NCBI RefSeq assembly: GCF_001522545.3
Contig: NC_031769.1
Span: 68,624,640-68,688,639, forward strand
Reading direction: 5' to 3'
From: Parus major
Taxonomy: Eukaryota > Chordata > Aves > Passeriformes > Paridae
Length of the DNA stretch: 64,000 nucleotides
Shown here one piece after another: positions 54,032 to 64,000 of the stretch (the stretch's first letter is position 1; each line of letters opens with the position of its first letter). Under the pieces are notes generated by a model. The model had not been told where the DNA came from, did no database searches, and saw only the letters and a list, made by a program, of their open reading frames with translations. Position numbers and translations under genes: made by a program.

Positions 54032-55379
54032 CGGCGTAGAAGCGAATGAGGCAGCCGGTCTCCGAGTCCATGCCCTCCTCCTGCACCCGCCACAGGTCCC
54101 GGAAGCCCAGCTGGGAGAGGTAGTCGTTCTGGATCTGCAGCGGCTTCTCGTGGGCCTCCAGCCGCCGGCTGGTCTCCCCGTGCAGCTGTACGTACAGGGC
54201 GGGCGGCCCCGCTGGCTGCTCCCGCCCGCCGGCCGCGCCCGCCGGCACCCCTACTGCCCGCCCCGGGGGCAGCTCCCCCGGGCAGGGGGGGCCCCGGCCC
54301 GCACCTGCTTCTTCCACCCCGTCGGGGGGCGCCGGCTCCACCTCCAGCTCGTCCGAAGAGGACGAGCCGCCGCCGCCGCCGCTGCTGTAGGGGTCCAGCC
54401 GGTCGGAAACGCTCTCGGCACTGGGGCTGAAGCTCTCGGTGTCGGAGCCGGTCGGCCCCAGCTCCCCCAGCAGGGAGGGACAGGAGAGCGGCGGCCCCGC
54501 AAGGTACAGTTCGGCCGGCGGCGCCCCGGGGCTGAAGTCGGAGGGCGCCGTGCTCGGCCGGCCGCCGGCCAAGTCGCTCTCCTCGGCGCCGCTGCACAGC
54601 GGCAGGCGGTCGGGCCGCGCCGCTTCCCCGCAGCCTCCTCCGGACAGCCCGCTCCGCGTCCCCCGCCGGCTCCTGAGCTTCTCGTCCGGCTGCGGCCGCA
54701 GCCCCTCGGCCGCGGGCTCGGGCGTCGCCTCGGCGGGGCCCGCCGGCGGCTCGGGCGGGGGTTGCGGCGGCGGCGGCGCGCCCGCCTTGCCCAGCACTCG
54801 CACCACGCTGCTGCCGCCCCGGTGGCCGAGCTGTTGCAGCCGGGCGGCCACCTCGGCCGCCGTGGTCTCCAGGGTGCAGAGCACCGGCCGCAGGTAACAG
54901 TTCATGTGCCGCTCGTAGACGTGGACGCAGCCCCGCTGCAGGTCTCGCCGCACCCAGTCCCGCTCCGGGGGCTGCAGGGGCTGCAGCTGCCGGGGCGGCT
55001 TCAGCAGCAGCAGCGCCTTCCTGTCCAAGCTGCGGGTGCCCAGCGAGGGGGCCGGGGCGCCGCCGGCAGAGGGGGAGGCGGCGGAGAGGTTCCTCTTCAA
55101 CCTCCCCCGCCGCAGGAGCAGGGAGTTAGCGCTGCCGGCCCCGCCGGGGGCCGCCGGAGTCCCGCTGGCCGCCAGCGCCGCGGGAGGAGCGAAGCCGCCG
55201 GCTCCTCCTCGCCTCCGCCGCGGGCCGCCGGCTGCTTTGCCGTCCAGCTGCCCGCCACCGCCCGACGGCTCCGCACCGCTCTCCGCCTGACTCCTCCTGC
55301 CCGGGGAGCCGCTCTCCGGCTCCCCCCGCCCGCTTCCCGCCGCCGGGGCTTCTGCCGCTCGCTGCTGCGCGGGCTCCAT
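54032..55379 (-). CDS. PHLPP1: PHLPP1 first coding exon (partial CDS, N-terminal ~450 residues)
   Basis: PHLPP1 is a PP2C-family Ser/Thr phosphatase that dephosphorylates the hydrophobic motif of AKT and PKC; the long beta form is SCOP, linked to circadian and memory signalling. Only the N-terminal extension is here. The translation has a low-complexity Gly/Ala/Pro start, then ANSLLLRRGRLKRNLS (residues 84-99), a Ras-association-like stretch at about 140-199 (DWVRRDLQRGCVHVYERHM, then LRPVLCTLETTAAEVAARL), an acidic/Ser block with SDTESFSPSAESVSDRLDPY (312-331), and a conserved tail at 395-450 containing LYVQLHGETSRRLE, EKPLQIQNDYL and GCLIRFYAG. These match PHLPP1 as I know it; PHLPP2 lacks the RRGRLKRNLS and SDTESFS blocks. 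The start is the first in-frame ATG, with G at -3 and +4, and MEPA matches the known N-terminus. The exon ends at CG|GTGAGC (donor GT at 54031-54030), splitting codon 450 after base 1. The open frame continues to 53682 only as intron read-through. PH, LRR and phosphatase domains must lie in exons below position 1. Family assignment is very secure; the exact start is likely. Confidence 0.96.
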
Positions 55380-55488
55380 CGCCCGCGGGGCCGGGGATGC
55401 CGCCGCCGCCGCCCTGCTGGGAGCGCCGCTCGGCGCGGCGCGGGGGGGCCGAGCGGAGCGCGGCGCCGCGTCCCGGGGGTGGGAGGGA

Positions 55489-55496
55489 TTACGTAG
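55489..55496 (+). promoter_or_regulatory. D-box/CRE-like motif TTACGTAG
   Basis: TTACGTAG differs at one base from the PAR-bZIP/NFIL3 D-box consensus TTAYGTAA and contains the palindrome TACGTA. It lies in the leader and overlaps the stop of uORF2. A single 8-mer is weak evidence of function. Confidence 0.3.
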
Positions 55497-55512
55497 CAGC
55501 CGCGGGAAGCAT
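55489..55512 (-). promoter_or_regulatory. Upstream ORF 2 in the PHLPP1 leader (7 codons + stop)
   Basis: ATG at 55512-55510 (minus strand) opens MLPAAAT and ends at TAA (55491-55489), about 110 nt before the main ATG. With uORF1 it forms two consecutive non-overlapping small frames, an arrangement that can damp translation or permit reinitiation. The function is inferred from position only. Confidence 0.45.
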
Positions 55513-55528
55513 TCCGCCGGTGCCCGGC

Positions 55529-55561
55529 TCAGTCCCGCTGCCCGGCAGTCGCCAGCGCCAT
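55529..55561 (-). promoter_or_regulatory. Upstream ORF 1 in the PHLPP1 leader (10 codons + stop)
   Basis: Reading on the minus strand, ATG at 55561-55559 opens MALATAGQRD and ends at TGA (55531-55529), 149 nt before the PHLPP1 ATG. Its context is modest (T at -3, G at +4), so leaky scanning would be expected. It matters only if transcription starts above 55561, which the likely core promoter position suggests. Confidence 0.45.
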
Positions 55562-55562
55562 T

Positions 55563-55578
55563 AGGGAGGGAGGGAGGC
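55563..55578 (+). promoter_or_regulatory. G-run tract with quadruplex potential
   Basis: Three GGG runs separated by single A residues, followed by further GG pairs, lie on the plus strand (the template strand for PHLPP1). The corresponding RNA is C-rich. It could form a G-quadruplex or i-motif near the start of transcription. This is inferred from base pattern alone. Confidence 0.35.
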
Positions 55579-55614
55579 GAGGAGCGAGCGATCCCGCCGC
55601 CGTCCGCCGCTCCC

Positions 55615-55626
55615 CGCGCGCGCGCG
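55615..55626. repeat. (CG)6 alternating run, Z-DNA-prone
   Basis: Twelve bases of perfect CG alternation lie just below the AT-rich patch in the core promoter region. Alternating purine-pyrimidine CG runs are the classic Z-DNA-forming sequence. Confidence 0.6.
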
Positions 55627-55628
55627 GC

Positions 55629-55642
55629 TCATGAATATTAAC
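55629..55642 (-). promoter_or_regulatory. AT-rich TATA-like island in the core promoter
   Basis: TCATGAATATTAAC is the only AT-rich patch in several hundred bases of GC-dominated promoter. On the minus strand it reads as a TTAATATT-type element about 250 nt above the ATG, suitable for a weak TATA-like function. It also resembles POU/homeodomain half-sites. Neither role is demonstrated. Confidence 0.35.
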
Positions 55643-55696
55643 CAGCCCACGGGGAGCGAGGGAGGCTCGCGAGGGTGACGCCACCGCTCGCGCGGC

Positions 55697-55706
55697 GGGG
55701 CGGGGC
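55697..55706. promoter_or_regulatory. GC box (SP/KLF site)
   Basis: GGGGCGGGGC is a perfect GC box lying above the presumed PHLPP1 start region, in the usual position for an SP1/KLF activator site in a CpG-island promoter. Confidence 0.6.
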
Positions 55707-55762
55707 CTCGCCGATAAACACAGCGTGACTCCCAGCCGGCCTGGGCGGCGCGCGGGGGCCGC

Positions 55763-55775
55763 TGGGAGCTGTAGT
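55763..55775 (-). promoter_or_regulatory. ZNF143/SBS-type element (ACTACAGCTCCCA)
   Basis: The minus strand reads ACTACAGCTCCCA, matching the ACTAYRNNNCCCR promoter motif bound by ZNF143 (often with THAP11/HCFC1). Such sites sit close to CpG-island start sites and often in divergent promoters. It is about 385 nt above the PHLPP1 ATG. The match is visible in sequence; occupancy is inferred. Confidence 0.6.
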
Positions 55776-55810
55776 TCCGCGGCGGCCGCAAGTCCCGTCA
55801 GTCCCGCGGC

Positions 55811-55818
55811 TTCCCGCC
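55811..55818 (+). promoter_or_regulatory. E2F-like motif TTCCCGCC
   Basis: TTCCCGCC fits the E2F core. It lies in GC-rich DNA where chance matches are common, so support is weak. Confidence 0.25.
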
Positions 55819-55960
55819 GGCCCCGGGGAGCGCGCAGGCTCCGGGCGGGAGCGCGGGCGGGACGCGCTGGAAGCGTCGGCGCTTCCCTGCGCTCTCCTGG
55901 GGGGTGTAGCGTGCCGCCCCTCGCAGCGCGGGGCTGAATCCCTGTTAAAATTGTTCCAGG

Positions 55961-58900
55961 ACTTTGTCCCGCGCTCCGTGTTTATGTTCCTTAGGTCTGG
56001 CCAGAGGGTTTGGCAGGTCCAGTGGCCGCGCTCAACCGCGTTCTTCGCGTTGGCTGCCTCGGCGCAGAGCCCAAGCAGTGAGCTCTGACAGTCTTCCCCC
56101 CCTGAAGAGGGAGATGATTTCTCCAGATCCAAGATGGAGAGAGACATGGAAGTGTGGGTGGAAACATACATGTCTATGTATATACGCGCACATACCGTAA
56201 AGAGAGCTGCTTCGTGAGTAGACGCAAAGAAGGTTTCAGTGCCATTAGTCTGTCATTGTATTTCAGGGATTAAAACCTACCTGAGATGCCTACTGGTGGA
56301 AAATTGCTGAGAAACAGCCACTAAATAAAAACATTTTTTTAAAAAAACGCATCCCATGATTTAAAACAAATTACTGAAAAGGAAAATTAGATACATTCAA
56401 TTAGCAGTGTAAACGTGTGTTTTTATACTGCAAGGACACCATACTATGGAATTTGGAGAAATCTCTTATGCTCCTGGAAATGTTTTAGCTGAGTAATGCT
56501 TGCTGGATGGGGCTGTAACTGCCTGAGATCTCCTTTTTAATACATTTTGTAAAGTCACAGCAAAGCATGTTGCCAGATATTCATGAAAAACGCAATAGAC
56601 TGCAATAAATTGGGAGTTCTGGGCAATTGACCAGTTACATCAATATTAGGGGAGATAAATCATCACCAAGAGCCCCGAGATAAACTCTTGGCAAAACATT
56701 ATTTTTAGCTGGTCGGTCTTTTTAGTGCACACATGTAATATATGAACTCAGAAATAAGACAGAACCATAATAAAATTAAGGTTTACCTTTCCTAATAAAG
56801 CATTTCTCCACATTTACACATTACTCTGTTCATACCGCATAGAAGCATATGAAACAGGGCACAGAAAACAGTTATTCCCCAAAGAATTTACAATGGAATC
56901 ATGTAGCTGCCTTTTAAAAGTTTTTTGTAACAACGAAGCTGATGTTTACTGTGTGTGAAAACCATCCACTTTCCAAACAGAACAATCTGAAAATTAACTG
57001 GTCTGATTGTGGTGTTTGTGCCGAGCCGTATCGAGAGCTGCAATCACCAGCAGGAACTTCTTTGGAATTCAAGAGCACAAACTGACAGAAGGTGACGGCA
57101 GCACTTGGCCATTAAAGACTTAAACTGGTGCCCAAAACCTCCTTTGACAGCAGTGACACACAGCAGAAGTCAGAACTGAGTAGATGAGCTGGGGTTCTGG
57201 CTGTTTGATACATTCTGATTTATTTCTACTGTTTTGCACCACCCTTGTGCCACCTACTTCATAGAGGTTACACCAGGTCCTCTGATTTAAATGTGTGAGA
57301 GAAATGTTCTACATGCAAACACACACAGACACAAAGACACACTCAGGAGACAGCAGGCTCTAGGGACATTATTTTTAGTGATGATTCTCCAAATGTTTCT
57401 AGCAAATAGTTTCCAGCCCTTCTCTTCTTTGGTGGGAGTGGTGAGAGAGATTTACCTTTCTCAAATTGTTCAAATACCTGAATGCTCATCCACACACAGA
57501 AAAGGTCCAGAACACAGAACCAAAGTGGAGTCTCCTGGGGCTTCCAGTTTTCTCCCTTGTGGCTACATGTACGCACATGTGGCTATCATGTACATGATGC
57601 TGCATCGTACATGCTAGTGACATCCCCCTAACAAAGCAGATAAACAAGCTGAACATCAGTTTGAACTGAGCTCAGCTGATTTGTCCTCTGCCCTAACTGG
57701 AAGACTGTCTCAGGGCCACCTTGTCCTCCCTGTTGGGAAATCCCTTCCAGTTTTCAGCCTGAATTTTACACATGGGTGGTCTATGCACGTTTGCTCACAT
57801 GCCAGCATTGCATTGCCCTTTGACTCAAATAGCTGCGGTGCTTTTTTTTTTAGCTCCAGAGCCTTTACCCCAAGGTGCTTAGAAGCAGCAGCAGTATTCC
57901 CTGGCAGGCTTTGTTTTCTCCCTTGGGTAGACTTAAACACACTCTTGTTGTGTCCTCTGATGAGATAATTCCCATAGTGTAGGAGCACGCAGTTAAGGTC
58001 ATTTGGACAGCCTTGGGTCAGATCCTCCATGGCGTGGACTAGTTGATATCCACAGCTCTGGATTTTCCCTGCAAGTCCACACGGAGCAGCAGTCATCTGC
58101 AGTACAACTCAGAGAAGTGGCCGGGGACTGAGCTGACCTTGCTCTCCCTCTTGCCAGACTAACTCACTGCTGCCAGCAGCCCTACTCATGAACAGCTTTA
58201 TGCAATTAAAAAAACAAAATAGCTGTACTGAAGTCGTGATGGGGGGGAAGTTGTTGGACTTATCTCTGCCCTGTGAAATTTGTTCAGGAGCAGAAGGCTG
58301 CAATGAGGCTCCCAGCATCCTGTGAGCCGCGAGTTGAGCTGTGAGAAGAAAAGGGAGCGTGCGGTCGATTTTCATACTTTGCTGAATATGAAGGCGGCAG
58401 TTTCTGTAGTGGCCTAGCACTTCCAAATGTTAGCAGTATCCAGCATGGTTATTTTTGCATAAATGTTCAGGGAAGTGTGCTTGAAATCTCTAAGTATATG
58501 CATATTTAAATTGAACTTTCCAGCTTATGAGAAAGCTCTGCTATTTTCCAGTATCTCATATACACTCTTAAACTTTCCTGAAATTGTGAATTTTGATAGG
58601 GATTAGCTGGTGTTGTCAGACATGGGAATGGAGTTTATGAAATTAATGTTTGACAGGAGGAAGTAGAAGGGTGAAGTACACATTTCCATTTTCTAAAGTT
58701 GGATTGATGACAGCTGTTTGGGAGACAGGTAAAATGAAACAGGGTAGTTTACAATCTGCAGTTTTCCGACCAGACTTGGGAGATCTTGAGGAGGAGTTTT
58801 CTGATTACAGGAGTTTGGCAACAAAAAATGAGGGAATAAAAAGTAATTTATCAGAGATTACTATCAATTACTCCATACCAGAACTCTTTATACTAAACGA

Positions 58901-61900
58901 ACTAATTATACACTCACACACACAGGTGCAGGAAAATGCCAGAAGGTCTTGAAACCACAAGACTTTTGAGGACAGTGTTACATCCAGAGGTACCAGACCT
59001 TCTCTGAAATCCTCATAGAGGCTGGATCTGTTGTGATCTTCACTGTCTACATTTCTGCTGGCAGCTGCTATGGCTACAGCAGGAGGCATCAGGCTCTGTA
59101 CACATCCCCAGAGCTGACTGAGTAACTGCAGTGGTGCTTGGAGTGTGTTAATTCCTGCTCAGCCTCTTCTGAAATCTGCCTCCCCCAATTCTCACAGATT
59201 CCTTTAAAGCCCTTAGGGATACACTGCTGTTATTAGATGTTTCTACAAGGGAGGGGACTGATTATGGGCATCAGCTGATGTCTGTGGTTTTCCTTACTCT
59301 TTCATTATGAATGTAGAAGAGAGGACCAGGTCCAGCTTTGATTATATTGCTGCCAGCAGTCAGTTCTATTCTGTTCTGTTTTTTGTTAGCATTATACCCC
59401 TTCATTTCTGGTAGCATCTTGGTTTAGCTACGGTTAATGTCCGCTGCAGTGGGATAGTAAACAGCTTTTGTAGACTCAGTGTTACCATAAACTATACTCA
59501 AAGGAATTTTTTTTTTAAAAAAATTATATCAAATACACAGTGAATACCCAGTTTCAGTTTTGTTTTCAAAGATATCACTGCAAAATAATCGGTCATCATT
59601 AAACAGGAATTGCTTCATCCCCAGTCCTTGACTACAGAAAAAAATGACAAGTCAGTTCTGGATCAAAAGCTGAGCGCTGAGAAATGCTAGTGTGGGAAAG
59701 ATTATATTTTACTTTCTCTGCTGTAAGTCATCTTCAATGATGCTGCTAAATGTTCATCTGTGTTTCAAGAAGGTATGAATCACTTTAGTGATTCCAGTGA
59801 ACATGTGAAGATGGAGAGGGAGCTTAGAAAGAAAGAATTTGATGTCCTTCAACCCTGCAGAGTGTTAGGAAGCTTACTCAGCTCTCTTCTTTAGTAGTCT
59901 GTTTTTGTAGTGAAGAAGAATTTTTCTACAGATGACAAAGCAAGAGACTTATTTCAATGTCAAAGTGCTGAAACAAAAGACATTTGCCACTGTATGCGTA
60001 ATTCAGAGACCAGGAGATGGATGAGCAAAGGGACAATTTCAAATTAAACATTATAGTAAGAATAACCTTCTTTCTAAAGAGAAATTGACTGTTGTCATAT
60101 GGAAACTGTTCTCAAAATAGTATTTTATCAGCAGGGATTAATTTCATTTTTCAAAGTGCTAGGTATGCACCTGTGCCCTTCATTTGCATTTGCCACTGCC
60201 ACAGCTATAGGAACAAATTGGATATACATACAACAAGGAACTGAAATTTTATGCTGGTTGCTGCTCCTGCTTTGAACTTGAGCACAAACGTGTGTGCACC
60301 TTCTGTGGCAGTTGTACTCATCTCGGTGTGTAAGGCCTTCAGTGTAGTAAGGTATTTAAGATGGTGCTTATATACAGGGAAACTTTTACTTTTTAAAGTG
60401 TTCTTCTGTTGAGGATACAATTAAGAACTATTCTTGATCAAGGAAGTTTCCATTACTCAGTGCCTGAATTATAATTTAAAAGTTGTAAGTGATCTTACAG
60501 TTGCCCTTTTGTTTATATATGTAGTAACACTCCATTCTTATGACCAGGAGTTATTTGTACCTACAGCTCCCTAAATAATTTTCAGCAAGGTTTGAGCTGT
60601 ATTTCTGATTCTTACGAGTAATATCAACATATTAAGTATGTTAATATTACAATATAATATACAAGTTAATATACAAGTATATTTCTTCCATTCAAGTAAT
60701 ATCAACACTACTACTACATGTTCTTCAGCAGTGCACTTCAAAGCATGTTACAAACGAGAGTGAGTGTAAATATTTTCACAATAAGGTGAGAGGAGAAAAG
60801 AGTACTTTCTTGGCTGCACGTTAGACCCCTCTCAAGGTGACAGGCACAAGTCAGGCCCCCGTGTTCTGAAAGTGGAATACCAGGCTGTGAAACTTCCTTC
60901 TTGCTGAACTGGAGTCCTGTCCCAGCTCCCTCTGGGCAGAGGGGCAGGACCTGGGTGCAGAATCCCACCATAAGGTTGTTCAAGTGGCAGTGATTCTCAC
61001 TTGCAGTACTTGGCCACTTGAATTTCAGCTTCTTGGAGAGCTAACCCATATTGTTTTCAGCAAGGCAGGACTTTCCTAAGTCAGCAGCAGCAGCATGATG
61101 TGGAGATCCTTTGATTACACAAATGTTTCCCGTTGTGACATGCACAGGCTGAGCTCTGTTAGCATTGCAGTTAAACAGTTGGGAGGTGCAGCTTCCTTAG
61201 CAAATGCTGGAATTTCTTCTCCAGCACAAACTTCTTGTTCCCATCATATGAAGAAAGAAAGGAAACAGCAGCACCTCCAATGCAGTTCAAGGCACTGAGC
61301 AGCTGGTCATGAGTTAACTGTATGGCTGAAAGCCACGTGCAGAGGAAACAAACTTGAGGAAAAGGAACCTCAGCTTTGTTATACGTGGATTGACTATAGG
61401 TCTGTGTTGTACATTCTAGTGTTATATTAGATACTGTGTTAAAACTAAAACAGTATTTCACAGATTTTGCTTTTAATTTGTGTTGATACTATTTGCAAAG
61501 GCAGACCTTGTAATTGCCAGTAGACCCAGCAACCCCATACACTAATCCTCTTACTTGTCTTCGACTCTTCCATTTTAAGCTATTTGTTTTGTTTATTGCT
61601 TTTTTGAAGAAAAAGAGCTTTGCTGCCTGTTAGATATTAATGCACTAAAAGAATCTCTTCCAGAACTTTATAAATCCTTCCTTGTAATTATTTCTTTTTA
61701 TCTTTCTTCCTCATATGACGTCTTAAGCCCTTTTTGTTTCAGAGCTCTACAACTCCTCAAGGTACAGTATTCATCACTGCTGATAGAGATGGATTAATGT
61801 GGATTCATTAAGCTGCAACCAACACAGTGACTTGAATGTGATGGTTTTACATAATGCCCTAAATAGCATGACTGGTGCATTTGAAGTGACCCAAGAGATT

Positions 61901-64000
61901 CCAACATTTCTGGTATCAGCTTTTCACGAGGTTAGTCATCTCCCATTAATTCCCTTGTAAATATCTTGGAGGAAGGATACTGTCTGTTGTTTCAAGGCTG
62001 TGCATAAAGGCCTTTCATGTGAGACGGAGGATATGTTTCGGTCATACAGCAGGTTTGGCAACAAAGTTGGCTTAGAAAGGTCGTGCCCCTACTCATTTTG
62101 CCTCTTCTGCATGTGTGTTGCCACTCTGGTGTGCCAGGATGAGCACAGACAGCAGGGTAGCAGGGAGCAGCACTGCCAGCAGGGTAATGGGAATGTTCTG
62201 CATTAAAACAAATTGTGCCTGAAAAATCTCAGGTATCCCTTCAATACAGTAAGAATTTATCACGTTAGTTATTTATTTGTGAATGTCATAAGCACTGAAG
62301 TGAGAATAGCACAGGGAAAGCTAAACCCTCAAAATACGTGTTAGTGATGATTTATCCTAGTACAGAGTGCTATCAACAGCTGCATCTACAGTACTTTACT
62401 TGAAGTATAAACAAAGATGCACATTATGCCTTTTGAAGGAGCCTGTTTATATTTATTTCTTCAATACCAAAGGTGTCTCTTGTTAAGAGTAAACATAGAA
62501 ATCCTCCAAGGAAATTAACAAAATAAAGCGTTATACAATTAAAATATTGGCAGGATCAACTTAGAAGTTAATACTAAAATAGCTCACTGTCACTCCTGTG
62601 GCTGCCCAGGCACCCCTCTCAGAAGGGCTTTCAGGAAATCTGTAGGGAACATATCTGAGCTTAGATGAAAATAGGAAAATAACTACATAAGGACTTAAAT
62701 CTAAGATATTAGGATTTGGGGTTTTTTTTCCTTCCTTGGCTACTCTAGTGACAAAATGCTCATTGACTTCTAGGCTGGCAGCCATGAACTTGTGTGCAGA
62801 ATTGCTTTCATGTGCCGCGTTAGAAGCACATGAATGTGGCTACCAAAGGTGCCTTGGCTTCAGAGCTCCACCCCTCCCTTGCACACTTGCTCAGCCATTC
62901 CAGCTATGACTGCATAGTCACAGGGCTGTGACGTGCTGTTGCATGAGATTAAGAGAGTTCCTTGTAATACACTGGAACGATGGGAATGGGCTCGGTATTC
63001 ATGGGTGAGGCTAAACAAAACTTCCAGGAAAATGAGTCTATCATTTCACTGACAGATCATGTGGCTCCCCATACAGTAACCCACAGTGGGGTCACTGTGA
63101 TGCCCTGCTCTGTGCTCTCTCAGTCTGTGCAGAAGCTGGCCTGGGACAGTCAGGAAGGGAAGCCATAGGAAAGGGAGAACAGATAATATTTTTGGGTCCA
63201 GGTTTGGCTGAGGTGAAAGCGTGCATTGTTTGCTTTCCAGACGTTGGTCAGGGTACACCAAACTACAGTCATGTGTATATACTTGGCATCCAAACTCTTT
63301 CAGAGGCAGCATCATCCTGCTTTTGGCTTTCTAAAGGTGTCCTTTGTTGCTTTCTAAGTGACAAGAACAGATCTGAATCCTTTGTGAGACTCCACCTGTT
63401 CTGGTCAGAGCAAGGGTAAAAACTAGGCTCTCCAAACTGATGCAAATTCTCATTGCTAGAGTAGAATAAGTTCTTGGTTTTCCCAAATGCATACATGCCC
63501 AGGCACTGTCACTGGTAGCATGTTTTCCAAGATATTCAGTGCCTGTGACCTAAGCAGTCTGCAGATCAAGACATGCCTTGGGGTTAAATTTTCATCAGTC
63601 TGCTCGTAAGACAGGCAGTGAACCCATTGTGAAAACCCATTGGTGGTCCCCATGCAGTTGGGAAATGCTGTGTTTGAAAGTCAGCTGGATTTTTAGGAAC
63701 ATTGTTTCTGCCAACAGGTACTGATAACCTGCTTTCATAATAGCACAAACTTCACCTTCCAGCAACCTGACACACTTCTTTGCCACACTAAAGAGATCTG
63801 TCTTGTGCCAGTAGTGGATCTGGAATGCCATACTGCCAGGAACTAAAGCTTTCCAGCATCCACTTTCTGACCAAAAAAAAAAACAAACAGTGGTGCACAG
63901 GGTGAAGAGTTTTGTTGCAGAGTTGAACAGGCAGAGGGATGGAGCTGCCTTGGTAACTGTGACTGTGAGCAACCAGGCTTTTGAAAGAAGCCCAGCATGG
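55961..64000. other. Intergenic DNA upstream of PHLPP1, no gene recognised
   Basis: Composition returns to AT-rich background. In human the upstream neighbour of PHLPP1 is ZCCHC2, on the same strand, so its 3' end might lie beyond 64 kb, but nothing here identifies it. The AT-rich hairpin at 60.62 kb is the only structured element noted. Confidence 0.5.
60618..60650. repeat. AT-rich hairpin with a repeated half-arm
   Basis: GTAATATCAACATA (60618-60631) and TATGTTAATATTAC (60637-60650) pair with one mismatch around a 5-nt loop. GTAATATCAACA recurs at 60696-60707, and ATATACAAGTTA/ATATACAAGTAT forms a short tandem pair between them. Confidence 0.65.

Larger units (their letters stand above)
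55380..55610 (-). promoter_or_regulatory. PHLPP1: PHLPP1 5' leader / core promoter region
   Basis: This is the sequence immediately upstream of the PHLPP1 ATG. The transcription start site cannot be read directly. An AT-rich TATA-like patch at 55629-55642 inside otherwise GC-only DNA suggests initiation near 55.60 kb, which would give a leader of about 220 nt. The leader would then contain two short upstream ORFs and, at 55563-55578, a C-rich run on the RNA strand (G-rich on the plus strand). Confidence 0.55.
53300..55960. other. CpG island spanning PHLPP1 promoter, exon 1 and start of intron 1
   Basis: CpG dinucleotides and GC content are very high across this interval, in sharp contrast to the AT-rich DNA on both sides. 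It covers the promoter side (about 55.4-55.96 kb), all of exon 1 and roughly 0.7 kb of intron 1. Edges are estimated by eye. Such islands usually mark broadly active promoters that are unmethylated in the germline. Confidence 0.92.

Noticed and set aside
54032..55379. PHLPP2 as an alternative identity
   Set aside because: PHLPP2 has a much shorter N-terminus without the LLLRRGRLKRNLS and SDTESFS blocks seen here.
55638..56171. 177-codon minus-strand frame upstream of PHLPP1
   Set aside because: It crosses the promoter elements and AT-rich island, so most of it is probably not transcribed. No family resemblance.
1..64000. CRISPR array, operon, toxin-antitoxin, prophage, rRNA or tRNA genes
   Set aside because: No regular spaced repeats, dense collinear ORFs or recognisable structured RNA genes were seen. 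The window reads as vertebrate intron and intergenic DNA.

Overview
This is vertebrate nuclear DNA, most likely from a bird. The evidence is one large, GC-rich first coding exon in a CpG island, very long AT-rich non-coding stretches, and CR1 LINE fragments (the dominant avian/reptilian retroposon) as the main recognisable repeats. There is no bacterial-style gene packing, CRISPR array, rRNA or tRNA that I could recognise.

The only protein-coding gene I can support is the 5' end of PHLPP1 (PH domain and leucine-rich repeat protein phosphatase 1, long beta/SCOP-type form) on the minus strand. Its first coding exon is 54032-55379. It encodes 449 residues plus the first base of codon 450 and ends at a GTGAGC splice donor. 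The promoter, 5' leader and CpG island lie at about 53.3-55.96 kb. The leader contains two very short upstream ORFs. The promoter side carries a GC box, a ZNF143-type (SBS) element and an AT-rich TATA-like island.

Positions 1-54031 are read as PHLPP1 intron 1, because I found no downstream exon (PH domain, LRRs, PP2C-like phosphatase) on the minus strand. Within it are four CR1 fragments (25.3, 30.1, 40.9-41.8 and 44.5-45.2 kb), an old CR1/L3-like 3' end (10.8 kb), a MIR-like SINE remnant (15.7 kb), a well-preserved foldback element (7.93-8.32 kb), simple repeats clustered at 13.06-13.79 kb, an A-rich polypurine tract at 42.7 kb, and several short perfect hairpins. A strong candidate exon on the opposite (+) strand lies at 39287-39360.

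Positions 55.96-64.0 kb are upstream intergenic DNA with no gene I can recognise. I see no convincing new biological system. The best candidates for follow-up are the 7.9-8.3 kb foldback, the antisense-strand exon-like segment at 39.3 kb, and the paired uORFs with the regulatory motifs around the PHLPP1 start.
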